From assembly GCA_013813185.1 (NCBI GenBank), contig JACCSD010000189.1, positions 1-8,277 of the forward strand: a DNA stretch of 8,277 nucleotides. Direction: 5' to 3'. The DNA comes from Burkholderiaceae bacterium. GTDB taxonomy: Bacteria; Pseudomonadota; Gammaproteobacteria; Burkholderiales; Burkholderiaceae_F. The translations under genes and the position numbers were made by a program. Positions 1 through 7,840 of this stretch are shown here, one piece after another (position 1 is the stretch's first letter; each line of letters opens with the position of its first letter). The notes beneath the pieces are model-generated. The model made no database searches and had not been told where the DNA came from. It saw only the letters and a list, made by a program, of their open reading frames with translations.

Positions 1-211
1 GCTGCGCCGATTCGACCGCGAACACAGTCCGCATCAGGCGCATACGCTGGTCGTCATGCAGCTCGCTCATCTCGCGTACGTGATCGTTCCAGATCACGCG
101 CACGTAGCCGGGATAATCCGGCTCGTCGACCAGCGCCACGCGCAGCCATTCGTTGGCGAGGACGATCACGCCGCCGTCGCTTTTGCAGAGTTCGCAATCG
201 GCAAGCTTCAT
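1..211 (-). CDS. HIT family (histidine triad) protein, partial: N-terminal 70 residues
   Basis: Reading leftward from an ATG at 211, the frame stays open to the window edge. It encodes MKLADCELCKSDGG, then a stretch with RVALVDEPDYPGYVRVIW, NDHVREMSEL and QRMRLMRTVFAVE. The order CxxC near the N terminus, a 'D-x-YPGY-xRVIW' strand, 'HVxEM' and 'RxxLMxxVxxVE' is the N-terminal half of the short HIT hydrolases found in betaproteobacteria. Family members bind nucleotides and usually cleave dinucleoside polyphosphates or nucleoside phosphoramidates in the cytosol. The catalytic HxHxHxx triad lies in the missing C-terminal half, so activity cannot be judged here. The start codon is two bases after the TAG stop of the upstream oxidoreductase gene, which suggests translational coupling in one operon. 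Family assignment is fairly firm; substrate is unknown. Confidence 0.85.
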   Translation of the reverse strand, partial: MKLADCELCKSDGGVIVLANEWLRVALVDEPDYPGYVRVIWNDHVREMSELHDDQRMRLMRTVFAVESAQ

Positions 212-213
212 CG

Positions 214-3200
214 CTATACCAGCACGCGTTCGATGCCGCCGCGATTGGCTCGCTCGACGTACGTGGGCAACCAATCGGCGCCCAGTACATGGCGTGCCAT
301 TTCGACGACGATGTAGTCGGCGTCGATGTCGGCGTCGTGGTTGTAGCGCTTCAGTCCCTGCAGGCACGACGGGCAGGAAGTCAGCACCTTGACTTCACCG
401 TCGAAGCCGTCGGCGCGGAGCTTGTCGGCGCCGGCGCGCACTTCGCGCTCCTTGCGGAAACGCACCTGCGTCGCCACGTCGGGCCGAGCGATGGCGAACG
501 TTCCCGACTCTCCGCAGCAACGATCGTTATTCTCGATCGCGACGTTGTCGACGGTCTTGACCAGTGCGTTGACCGTCTTTAGCGGCGCCTGCAGCTTCAT
601 CGGCGAATGGCATGGGTCGTGATACATGTAACGCATGCCGGTTACGCCTTCGATGCGAATGTTTTTCTCCAGCAAGTACTCGTGGATGTCGATGATGCGG
701 CAGCCGGGGAAAATATCCTCAAATTGATAGCCCTGCAGCTGGTCGTAGCAGGTACCGCAGCTGACGACCACCGTCTTGATGTCAAGATAGTTCAGAGTGT
801 TGGCAACGCGGTGAAACAGCACGCGATTGTCGGTAATCATTTTCTCGGCCTTGTCGAACTGACCCGCGCCTCGCTGCGGATAGCCGCAGCACAGGTAACC
901 CGGCGGCAGCACTGTCTGCACGCCGGCGTGCCACAGCATGGCCTGCGTGGCCAGCCCCACTTGCGAGAACAAGCGCTCGGAGCCGCAGCCCGGGAAGTAA
1001 AAGACCGCCTCCGTTTCCCCCGTTGTTTTTTGTGGATCACGAATGATCGGCACGTAGCGCGAGTCTTCGATATCGAGCAGCGCGCGCGCGGTTCTCTTGG
1101 GCAGGTTGCCGGGCATCTTCTTGTTGATGAAGTGCACCACCTGCTCGCTTACTTTCGGACGGCCGCCGGTGGTGGACGGCGGATAGCGCACCTGCAGCGC
1201 AGCCGCCGGCCTAAAAAACTGGTTGCCGAAGCGCTGCAACTTGAAACCCCATTCGAGCATTACGGTGCGTACGACCTTGATCGTTTGTGGATCCTTCGCG
1301 TTCAGGAAAAACATCGACGCCCATCCAGCGGCGTTGAATTTTTTCTTTCCCATGCGGCGCAGCAGATCGCGCATCGCCATCGAGACGTCGCCGAAGTCGA
1401 TGTCGACCGGGCATGGCGACTCACACTTGTGGCACACCGTGCAGTGGTCGGCCACATCGGAGAACTCGTCCCAATGCTTGATCGATACTCCGCGCCGCGT
1501 CTGCTCTTCGTACAGAAACGCTTCGATCAGCAGCGAAGTCGCAAGAATCTTGTCGCGCGGCGAGTAGAGCAGGTTGGCGCGCGGTACGTGCGTCGTGCAC
1601 ACTGGCTTGCACTTGCCGCAGCGCAGGCAATCCTTGATGGCATCGGCGATGCTCGCGATATCGCTCTGCTGCATGATCAGCGATTCGTGACCCATCAGTC
1701 CGAAGCTCGGCGTATACGCGTTCGACATGTCCGCGCCCGGCATCAGCTTGCCCTTGTTGAAACGGCCTTCCGGATCGATGGCGTCCTTGTAGCCGCGAAA
1801 TCCCGACGTTTCTTCATCGGTCAGGAACTCGAGCTTCGTGATGCCGATGCCATGCTCACCCGAGATCACGCCACCGAGGTCGCGGGCGATCTGCATGATG
1901 CGAGCCACCGCGGCGTTCGCCCGCTGCAGCATCACGTAGTTGTCGGAGTTCACGGGGATATTCGTGTGAACGTTGCCGTCGCCAGCGTGCATGTGGAGCG
2001 CGACGAATACCCGGCCACGCAGCACGCGTTTGTGAATGGTGTCGGCTTCCGTGAGCAACGGCGCGAACGCATCACCGGAAAAGATGCGATGCAGCGGCGC
2101 TCGCACTTCGGTCTTCCACGAAGCCCGGATCGTGTGGTCCTGCAAAACGTCAATGACACGGGCTTGATCGTTACCGATCACGCGGCGGTCGAACTCGCCC
2201 GCCAAGTGCCCCAGGCCAAGCCGCGACACCTCAGGCCGCGCCTCGGCCAGCGGTGTGTCGAAGTGGTTTAACAGGTAGCGCCAACGCTCGGCCGTGTACG
2301 CGAGCAGCTCGCGTGCTTCGCCAAGTCGGTCGCCGATGATCTCGTCGCGCGGCAGGCGGTCGAACTCGGCGTCGCCGGTCTTTCCAAGCGCAAACGAGGT
2401 GTCAAAGTACCGGGCCAGTTCATCGACCAATTCGAGCTTGTTTTCGAGCGAAAGCTCGATATTGATTCGTTCGATCGCATCCGTGTATTCGCCCATTTTC
2501 GGCAGCGGGATGACGACGTCTTCATTCAGCTTGAACGCGTTGGTGTGCTTCGAAATCGCTGCGGTTTTAGCCCGATCGAGCCAGAACTTCTTGCGCGCGT
2601 CGGCGCTGACCGCAACAAAGCCCTCGCCGCTCCGAGCGTTGGCCATTCGGACGACTTCGGAAGACGCGCGCGCGACCGCCGCGTCATCATCGCCGACGAT
2701 GTCGCCGACCAGCACCATCTTGGGCAAGCTGCCGCGCTTCGATTTGGTCGTGTAGCCCACCGCGCGCAGATAGCGGTCGTCGAGATGTTCGAGCCCCGCC
2801 AAGGTGGCGCCGCCAGGACGCCGCGCAAGGTAGTCGGTGATGTCGACGATCGAAGGGATCGCTTCGCGCGCCTGCCCGAAAAATTCCAGGCACACGGTAC
2901 GAACGTGGGGCGGCATCTTGTGCACGATCCAGCGTGCCGACGTGATCAGCCCGTCGCACCCCTCCTTTTGCACGCCGGGCAAGCCACCGAGAAATTTGTC
3001 GGTGACGTCCTTGCCAAGGCCGACCTTGCGAAACTGCGCTCCGTCGAGTTGAAGGCGTTCTGTCCGCAGCACCTTGGCCCTGTCGGCTGACCGCGCACCA
3101 TCCTTGTATGTCAGCTCAAATACAGCTTCAGGCGCGTCGTGAATCTTGGCGAGGCTATGGCCGATGCGCTCGACTTCGAGCCAGTTGCCTTCGGGATCGA

Positions 3201-4167
3201 CCATGCGCCACCACGCCAGGTTGTCAACCGCAGTGCCCCACAGCACCGCCTTCTTGCCGCCAGCGTTCATCGCGATATTGCCGCCGACGCACGAAGCATC
3301 GGCCGATGTCGGATCGACCGCGAACACATAGCCGGAGCGCTCGGCGGCTTCGGCGACTCTGCGCGTAACGACTCCCGCGCCCGACAACACGGTGGGTACC
3401 TGCGCTTCGACGCCGGGCAGCGCGGTGAACTCGACCTCCGACAGCGCTTCGAGCTTCTCGGTGTTGATGACCGCCGAGTGCGGTGTCAACGGAATCACGC
3501 CGCCGGTGTAGCCCGTCGCACCGCCGCGCGGAATGATTGTCAAGCCGAGCTCAACGCAAGTGCGAACTAGGGCGGGGATTTCTTCTTCATGGTCGGGGTG
3601 CAGAACCACGAACGGATACTCGACGCGCCAGTCGGTCGCGTCCGTCACGTGCGTGACGCGCGCGTAGCCGTCAAAGCGCACGTTGTCATTGCGTGTGTGG
3701 CGCGTCAGCGCACGCCGCGCTTTTTTGCGCAGATCCCACGTTGCACGGAATTCAGCTTCAAACGCCCGCACCGCCTTGCGCGCTGCTGTCAGCAGCTGGC
3801 CAACCTTTCCATCTCGCTCGAGGTCTTCCGGCTCGCGCCGCTTGTCGATCTCGCCCAGGCGATGATGCAGCGCCTCGATCAGCGAGGCGCGCCGCTTCGG
3901 GTTGTCGAGCAGATCTTCTTCCAGGTAGGGATTGCGGCGCACGACCCAGATATCGCCGAGCACTTCGTACAACATGCGCGCCGAGCGCCCGGTGCGGCGC
4001 TCGCTGCGCAATTCGTCGAGCACGCGCCAGGCTTCTGGTCCGAGCAGGCGCACGACGATCTCGCGATCGGAAAACGACGTGTAGTTGTACGGAATCTCGC
4101 GCAGCCGCGGCGGATGATCGGCTTCCGATTGCGTGCGCACGGATTGAGGTGACAGCGGGGCGTTCAT
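214..4167 (-). CDS. DUF3683 FAD-linked oxidase / 4Fe-4S / double-CCG fusion oxidoreductase (1317 aa)
   Basis: This is a very large multi-cofactor dehydrogenase of the GlcD-GlpC/YdiJ type. Residues about 20-150 match the DUF3683 N-terminal region (LREIPYNYTSFSDREI). An FAD-binding PCMH-type domain follows, with PRGGATGYTGG at 213-223 and CVGGN at 293-297. The FAD-oxidase C-terminal domain has HMHAGDGN at 725-732 and GEHGIG at 770-775, typical of 2-hydroxyacid dehydrogenases. Two 4Fe-4S motifs CxxCxxCxxxC start at C847 and C909. Two heterodisulfide-reductase-like CCG sites follow: C1061-x31-CC-x42-CxxC and C1186-x30-CC-x46-CxxC. By family analogy it probably oxidises a 2-hydroxyacid at FAD and passes electrons through the FeS modules to a membrane quinone or other acceptor; no transmembrane helix is evident, and the substrate is inferred only as a class. 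I chose the ATG at 4167 (MNAPLSPQ) because the upstream TTG at 4206 would run through a hairpin and codons with poor GC3. No strong Shine-Dalgarno is seen. It lies 49 nt after srkA and 2 nt before the HIT gene. Confidence 0.92.
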   Translation of the reverse strand: MNAPLSPQSVRTQSEADHPPRLREIPYNYTSFSDREIVVRLLGPEAWRVLDELRSERRTGRSARMLYEVLGDIWVVRRNPYLEEDLLDNPKRRASLIEALHHRLGEIDKRREPEDLERDGKVGQLLTAARKAVRAFEAEFRATWDLRKKARRALTRHTRNDNVRFDGYARVTHVTDATDWRVEYPFVVLHPDHEEEIPALVRTCVELGLTIIPRGGATGYTGGVIPLTPHSAVINTEKLEALSEVEFTALPGVEAQVPTVLSGAGVVTRRVAEAAERSGYVFAVDPTSADASCVGGNIAMNAGGKKAVLWGTAVDNLAWWRMVDPEGNWLEVERIGHSLAKIHDAPEAVFELTYKDGARSADRAKVLRTERLQLDGAQFRKVGLGKDVTDKFLGGLPGVQKEGCDGLITSARWIVHKMPPHVRTVCLEFFGQAREAIPSIVDITDYLARRPGGATLAGLEHLDDRYLRAVGYTTKSKRGSLPKMVLVGDIVGDDDAAVARASSEVVRMANARSGEGFVAVSADARKKFWLDRAKTAAISKHTNAFKLNEDVVIPLPKMGEYTDAIERINIELSLENKLELVDELARYFDTSFALGKTGDAEFDRLPRDEIIGDRLGEARELLAYTAERWRYLLNHFDTPLAEARPEVSRLGLGHLAGEFDRRVIGNDQARVIDVLQDHTIRASWKTEVRAPLHRIFSGDAFAPLLTEADTIHKRVLRGRVFVALHMHAGDGNVHTNIPVNSDNYVMLQRANAAVARIMQIARDLGGVISGEHGIGITKLEFLTDEETSGFRGYKDAIDPEGRFNKGKLMPGADMSNAYTPSFGLMGHESLIMQQSDIASIADAIKDCLRCGKCKPVCTTHVPRANLLYSPRDKILATSLLIEAFLYEEQTRRGVSIKHWDEFSDVADHCTVCHKCESPCPVDIDFGDVSMAMRDLLRRMGKKKFNAAGWASMFFLNAKDPQTIKVVRTVMLEWGFKLQRFGNQFFRPAAALQVRYPPSTTGGRPKVSEQVVHFINKKMPGNLPKRTARALLDIEDSRYVPIIRDPQKTTGETEAVFYFPGCGSERLFSQVGLATQAMLWHAGVQTVLPPGYLCCGYPQRGAGQFDKAEKMITDNRVLFHRVANTLNYLDIKTVVVSCGTCYDQLQGYQFEDIFPGCRIIDIHEYLLEKNIRIEGVTGMRYMYHDPCHSPMKLQAPLKTVNALVKTVDNVAIENNDRCCGESGTFAIARPDVATQVRFRKEREVRAGADKLRADGFDGEVKVLTSCPSCLQGLKRYNHDADIDADYIVVEMARHVLGADWLPTYVERANRGGIERVLV

Positions 4168-4175
4168 CTGAGTTG

Positions 4176-4200
4176 CCCAAGCGCACTCGTTACGCTTGGG
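4176..4200 (-). promoter_or_regulatory. Perfect 8-bp inverted repeat just upstream of the oxidoreductase start
   Basis: CCCAAGCG at 4176-4183 and CGCTTGGG at 4193-4200 are exact reverse complements separated by 9 bases. On the minus-strand transcript the stem-loop sits in the srkA-to-oxidoreductase gap and ends 8 nt before the ATG at 4167. No T/U run follows on either strand, so it is not a standard intrinsic terminator. It could be an mRNA hairpin affecting translation initiation or transcript processing, or a DNA operator. The function is unproven. Confidence 0.5.
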
Positions 4201-4216
4201 AAGCAAGTGTAACTAG

Positions 4217-5209
4217 TCAGACGACTAAGACTTCATCCTGCATCGCTGCGATCTGCTCGCGCAGTTCGAGGATGCGGTCTTCCCAGTAGCGTTGCGTGTT
4301 GAACCACGGAAACGCGGCGGGGAATGCCGGGTCGTCCCAGCGGCGCGCTATCCACGCTGAGTAGTGCAGAAGGCGCAAGGTTCGGAGTGGCTCGATCAAC
4401 GCCAGCTCACGGCGATCGAACTCGGCGAAATCTTCGTAGCCTTCGAGCAGGTCAGCGAGCCTCTCGGTCTGTTCGTCGCGGCCGGCGCCGAGCAGCATCC
4501 AGAAATCCTGCACTGCCGGGCCCATGCGGCTGTCGTCAAAGTCCACGAAGTGGGGTCCGACGTTGTTGACCGAATCGGTCCACAGCACGTTGCCTTCGTG
4601 GCAGTCGCCGTGCAGTCGCAGCGAATGATGGGCGCCGCGGTCGTACTGAGCGGCGACTAGATCGAGCGCCTGCTGCGAGACGCCGTCGTAGACACCCTTT
4701 AGTTCGGGCGGCAGCCAATCGCCTTCGAGCAGATAGCGGCGCGGCTCGACGCCGAATGTTGCGATATCGAGCGCCGGGCGGTCGGTGTAAGCCGTGACGC
4801 GTCCTAGCGCATGGATGCGGCCGAGAAAGCGCCCGAGCCATTGGCGCACGCTGGGATCGTCCATGTTGGGCGCGCGTCCGCCGGCGCGGGGAAAGATGGC
4901 GAAGCGAAAGCCTTCGAACGAATGCAGCGTTTGGCCGGCAATCGAAAGCGCAGGAACTGCGGGTATCTCACGCTCGGCCAGTTCGGCGATGAACGCATGT
5001 TCCTCGAGGATCTGCACTTCGGACCAGCGGCCCGGCCGATAAAACTTGACGACGACAAACGTTCCGTCTTCGAGGCCGACTTGCGACACGCGATTTTCAT
5101 AGCTGTTCAGCGCAAGCTGGCGACCGTCGGTGGCGAGGCCCGTGCTGTCGATGGCGTTCAGCACGGTGTCGGGTGTCAGCCCGGCGTACGGCGGTGGATG
5201 CAGTGACAT
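4217..5209 (-). CDS. srkA: Stress response kinase A (SrkA/YihE/RdoA family serine/threonine kinase)
   Basis: A 330-residue cytosolic kinase of the aminoglycoside-phosphotransferase fold. E. coli SrkA (328 aa) phosphorylates proteins on Ser/Thr and protects against stress-induced death. Visible signatures are SYENRVSQVG at 36-45, the ATP-site lysine K55 in VVVKFYRPGRW, FAIFPRAGGR at 103-112 and LGRFLGRIHALG at 125-136. The catalytic loop is LHGDCHEGNVLW (D202, N207), followed by the metal-binding segment FVDFDDSRMGPAVQDFW (D223). From memory these match E. coli D201, N206 and D217, shifted by one to six. I chose the ATG at 5209 because SYENR then falls at the same residue number as in the E. 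coli protein. An in-frame ATG at 5248 would add 13 residues without homology. It is the first gene of a minus-strand run with the DUF3683 oxidoreductase and the HIT protein, and it is transcribed divergently from ilvA. All key residues are present, so it should be active. Confidence 0.93.
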   Translation of the reverse strand: MSLHPPPYAGLTPDTVLNAIDSTGLATDGRQLALNSYENRVSQVGLEDGTFVVVKFYRPGRWSEVQILEEHAFIAELAEREIPAVPALSIAGQTLHSFEGFRFAIFPRAGGRAPNMDDPSVRQWLGRFLGRIHALGRVTAYTDRPALDIATFGVEPRRYLLEGDWLPPELKGVYDGVSQQALDLVAAQYDRGAHHSLRLHGDCHEGNVLWTDSVNNVGPHFVDFDDSRMGPAVQDFWMLLGAGRDEQTERLADLLEGYEDFAEFDRRELALIEPLRTLRLLHYSAWIARRWDDPAFPAAFPWFNTQRYWEDRILELREQIAAMQDEVLVV

Positions 5210-5263
5210 GTCTGCATGGTACGCAGGCGTGATACTTTGCCCGCTCATAGGGGGAGTGACATC
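5210..5263. promoter_or_regulatory. Divergent srkA / ilvA promoter region
   Basis: Only 54 bases separate the two divergent start codons, so promoters for both directions must lie here or extend into the genes. On the plus strand TGATACTTT (5230-5238) resembles an extended -10 (TG-n-TACTTT, hexamer 3/6; the overlapping GATACT is 4/6), which would place a start near 5245 and leave a leader of about 19 nt for ilvA. No convincing -35 is present. On the minus strand TATGAG (plus positions 5244-5249) is a weak -10 candidate for srkA. The location is well supported by gene orientation; the exact elements are not. Confidence 0.4.
5249..5256 (+). promoter_or_regulatory. Shine-Dalgarno sequence of ilvA
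   Basis: AGGGGGAG lies 7 nt before the ATG at 5264. It is the clearest ribosome-binding site in the window, and it decides between this start and the in-frame ATG at 5216, which lacks one and would overlap the upstream promoter region. Confidence 0.7.
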
Positions 5264-6790
5264 ATGCCGGCCCAGGAATATCTGCGCCGCATTCTGACTG
5301 CGCGCGTGTATGACGTCGCGATCGAGTCGCCGCTCGAACTGGCGCCCGGTCTGTCGGTGCGACTCGGCAACCGTGTGCTGCTGAAGCGCGAGGATCTGCA
5401 ACCGATCAAGAGCTTCAAGCTGCGCGGCGCGTACAACAAGATGGCGCAGCTGACGCGCGAGCAATTGAAGCGCGGGGTCATTGCTGCTTCGGCGGGTAAT
5501 CATGCGCAGGGTGTTGCGCTTGCTGCGCAGAAACTCGAATGCCGTGCGCTGATCGTGATGCCGGTCACGACGCCCGAGGTCAAGGTCGATGCGGTGCGCG
5601 AGCGTGGCGCCGAAGTGGTGTTGTTCGGCGACTCGTATTCCGATGCCTACGCGCATGCGCTGCAACTGCAACGCAAAAACAAGCTGACATTCGTGCATCC
5701 GTTCGACGATCCGGATGTGATTGCAGGGCAGGGCACGATCGCGATGGAAATTTTGCGGCAGCACCATCCGGTCGAGCACGGGCCGATTCACGCGGTGTTC
5801 GTCGCCATCGGCGGTGGCGGCCTGATCGCGGGCGTCGCGGCGTACATCAAGGCGCTCGCCCCGCAGATCACGGTGATTGGCGTGCAAACCACCGATTCAG
5901 ATGCGATGGCGCGTTCGGTTGCTGCCGGGCGCCGGGTGCGCCTGCAAGACGTAGGACTTTTCTCCGACGGCACGGCGGTGCGCGCGGTGGGTCAGCACAC
6001 GTTTCCATTGGTCCGCGATCACGTCGACGACATCGTGCGGGTCGACACCGACGCGATTTGCGCCGCGATCAAGGACGTGTTTCAGGACACGCGCTCGATT
6101 CTGGAGCCCGCCGGCGCCCTGGCGGTTGCGGGCATGAAGGTGTACGCGCAGCGGGAGAAGCTTAAGCAGCGCACGCTGGTTGCCATCGCCGGCGGCGCGA
6201 ACATGAACTTCGATCGCCTTCGTTTCGTGGCCGAGCGCACCGAAGTGGGCGAAGCGCGTGAAGCATTGTTCGCAATCACGATTCCGGAAGAGCGCGGCAG
6301 CTTCAAGCGTTTCTGCGCGCTCGTTGGCACCCGCAACGTGACCGAGTTCAACTATCGAATCTCGGACGCGGCCGTTGCGCAGGTGTTTGTCGGCATTGGC
6401 ACCGCGAGCGCAGGCGACAATCAAACGCTGGCACGTCATTTTCGGCGTCACGGTTACGCCACCGTCGATCTGTCGCACGACGATCTCGCAGCCGAGCACG
6501 TGCGCTACATGGTCGGCGGCAAAAGTGCGCTGGCCGCCGGCGAACTCATTTACCGCTTCGAGTTTCCCGAGCGCCCGGGCGCGCTGATGAAGTTCCTGAC
6601 CAGCATGGCGCCGAGCTGGAACATCTCGATGTTCCATTACCGCAACCAGGGGGCCGATTACTCGCGCGTGCTGGTCGGACTTCAGGTGCCGTCGAACGAA
6701 AGACGCGCTTTCAGCCGGTTTCTGGCGGCGGTCGGCTATCGCTACTGGAACGAAACCGAGAATCCCGCGTATCGATTGTTTCTGTCTTGA
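5264..6790 (+). CDS. ilvA: Threonine ammonia-lyase, biosynthetic (threonine deaminase)
   Basis: A 508-residue PLP enzyme converting L-threonine to 2-oxobutanoate and ammonia, the committed step of isoleucine synthesis in the cytosol. The catalytic domain spans about residues 1-320. LLKREDLQPIKSFKLRGAY carries the Schiff-base lysine K52 (E. coli K62). The loop GGGGL at 183-187 binds the PLP phosphate, and AGGANMNFDRLR closes the domain. Two C-terminal ACT-like regulatory subdomains begin near residue 333 (ALFAITIPEERGSFKRF) and 426 (ELIYRFEFPERPGALMKF). Both are intact, which marks the long biosynthetic form that is usually inhibited by isoleucine and relieved by valine, and not the short catabolic TdcB. 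The length is close to E. coli IlvA (514 aa). The start at 5264 is supported by the Shine-Dalgarno at 5249-5256 and by the N terminus MPAQEYLRRIL aligning with known enzymes. The last 80 bases overlap the convergent chorismatase gene. Confidence 0.96.
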   Translation: MPAQEYLRRILTARVYDVAIESPLELAPGLSVRLGNRVLLKREDLQPIKSFKLRGAYNKMAQLTREQLKRGVIAASAGNHAQGVALAAQKLECRALIVMPVTTPEVKVDAVRERGAEVVLFGDSYSDAYAHALQLQRKNKLTFVHPFDDPDVIAGQGTIAMEILRQHHPVEHGPIHAVFVAIGGGGLIAGVAAYIKALAPQITVIGVQTTDSDAMARSVAAGRRVRLQDVGLFSDGTAVRAVGQHTFPLVRDHVDDIVRVDTDAICAAIKDVFQDTRSILEPAGALAVAGMKVYAQREKLKQRTLVAIAGGANMNFDRLRFVAERTEVGEAREALFAITIPEERGSFKRFCALVGTRNVTEFNYRISDAAVAQVFVGIGTASAGDNQTLARHFRRHGYATVDLSHDDLAAEHVRYMVGGKSALAAGELIYRFEFPERPGALMKFLTSMAPSWNISMFHYRNQGADYSRVLVGLQVPSNERRAFSRFLAAVGYRYWNETENPAYRLFLS

Positions 6791-7790
6791 TTTCCAGGGC
6801 TCGCGCCGGGCCGATCGCTTCGATCTCCACCAGCAAATCGGCACGGCATATGTCGGCGTGCAGGTACAAAACGGCGTCCGCATTCAGACCGTGCCCGGCC
6901 AACGCCTGGTGGACCCGAGGCTGGTCGCTCGGGTGGCGCACGTAGGCTTTCAGCATCAGATCGGAAAGCAGCGCAATATCGCGCGCGCCCTGGCTGACCG
7001 CGGTCGCGACCACCGCCTGCAGATTGGTTAGCGTTTCGTGCGCCTGTGCGACGACGTTGCCGTGGTGCAGCGTCTGATGACCGACGATGCTCGCGGTGCC
7101 GGACACGAACAACACGTCGCTTTCGTCATCGGCCCCGCGCCACAGCGCTGCGCGCGAAAAACTCGGCGCACGCGGGCCGTACTGCTCCGGGTACCGGTAG
7201 GCGCTGGTCTGGCGCGGATTTTCGATCGACTCGGGAGGTGTTTTCGCCGCCAGGCAATACAGCACCAGCGGGCCGCCGAAGCTGCCGAGCGCGCACGCCG
7301 CCGGCGCACCGGTATGCGTCGGCCGTTTCGATTCTTCGTACGCTTTGAAGCGCTGCAGATTGAACCGCCGGTAACGCTCGAGCCCGCCGTCATCGACGTT
7401 GATATCCGGAATCGAATTCCATATCCGCAGCAAATGCGGGTAACCAGTTGCCTCCAACGCATCGAGCAAAGAGCGGTACGCGACGTACGTGGCGGCTCCC
7501 AGCGAGTCATCGCCTGGACTCGATACGGGAGCCGACACCGTCGCAAACAAAACCTCGCCGTTGTGCCGACAATGCGTCGTGCCGATCGTTTCATCGCGCG
7601 CTTCGTAGCGCCCGTTCCACAGCTCGACTACCGGCTGATCGCTGTCGATGACGTTTTTGAGCAGGTGCGCCTGCGGCAGATGTGACGCGACGGCGAGCGG
7701 AGCGTCGCCGCCATGGGTCGCAACGCCGAGCGTGCGGGAATCGTGCAATGCACGCGACCCGGCGAGTTTCGGCGCCGGCAGCCATTGCAT
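6711..7790 (-). CDS. FkbO/Hyg5/XanB2-family chorismatase (chorismate to hydroxybenzoate-type product)
   Basis: A protein of 359 residues with the two YjgF/Rid-like halves of the chorismatase family. Members remove pyruvate from chorismate to give 3-hydroxybenzoate, 3- plus 4-hydroxybenzoate (XanB2) or a dihydroxycyclohexadiene carboxylate (FkbO). Visible motifs are TLGVATHGG near the N terminus, EVLFATVSAP, LLRIWNSIPDIN, then FVSGTASIVGHQT (VSGTASIVGH at 229-238), ETLTNLQAVV, and DICRADLLVEIEA near the C terminus. A glutamate of the last motif (E322 or E324) should be the catalytic acid known in this family. Which of the three product types applies cannot be read here. The start is uncertain: 7790 is the only ATG, but TTG codons at 7817 and 7835 are in frame, the codons between keep high GC3, and the first beta-strand seems to begin before the ATG. 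A tail of about 25 residues after the family core runs antisense into ilvA. A neighbouring halogenase-like gene suggests pigment or aryl-polyene starter synthesis. Confidence 0.88.
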   Translation of the reverse strand: MQWLPAPKLAGSRALHDSRTLGVATHGGDAPLAVASHLPQAHLLKNVIDSDQPVVELWNGRYEARDETIGTTHCRHNGEVLFATVSAPVSSPGDDSLGAATYVAYRSLLDALEATGYPHLLRIWNSIPDINVDDGGLERYRRFNLQRFKAYEESKRPTHTGAPAACALGSFGGPLVLYCLAAKTPPESIENPRQTSAYRYPEQYGPRAPSFSRAALWRGADDESDVLFVSGTASIVGHQTLHHGNVVAQAHETLTNLQAVVATAVSQGARDIALLSDLMLKAYVRHPSDQPRVHQALAGHGLNADAVLYLHADICRADLLVEIEAIGPARALEIKTETIDTRDSRFRSSSDSRPPPETG

Positions 7791-7840
7791 TCCGATGCGG
7801 TTCAGGGGGTTGGCCAAGACGTTGACGGCAGGCAAAAGGG

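Noticed and set aside
607..2271. Plus-strand open frame of 554 codons
   Set aside because: It is antisense to the DUF3683 oxidoreductase, has no recognisable domain, and is the expected long shadow frame in high-GC coding DNA.
4168..4206. TTG-started extension of the oxidoreductase (13 residues)
   Set aside because: The codons have weak GC3, include the hairpin, and the protein MNAPLSPQ from 4167 matches the usual start as I recall it.
4214..4227. Small inverted repeat TAGTC-AGAC-GACTA over the srkA stop codon
   Set aside because: Only a 5-bp stem, no U-tract; too short to call a terminator or operator.
5213..5225. Imperfect palindrome TGCATGGTACGCA in the srkA/ilvA gap
   Set aside because: Two of six symmetric pairs mismatch; within chance expectation.
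5216..5263. Upstream in-frame ATG for ilvA at 5216
   Set aside because: The added residues do not resemble IlvA, and the strong Shine-Dalgarno supports 5264.
5210..5887. 226-codon N-terminal extension of the srkA frame
   Set aside because: It lies antisense to ilvA and has no homology to SrkA; the ATG at 5209 gives the normal family length and the correct position of SYENR.
5897..6883. Minus-strand open frame of 328 codons opposite ilvA
   Set aside because: It shadows a strongly conserved ilvA, is histidine/arginine-rich without motifs, and has no ribosome-binding site.
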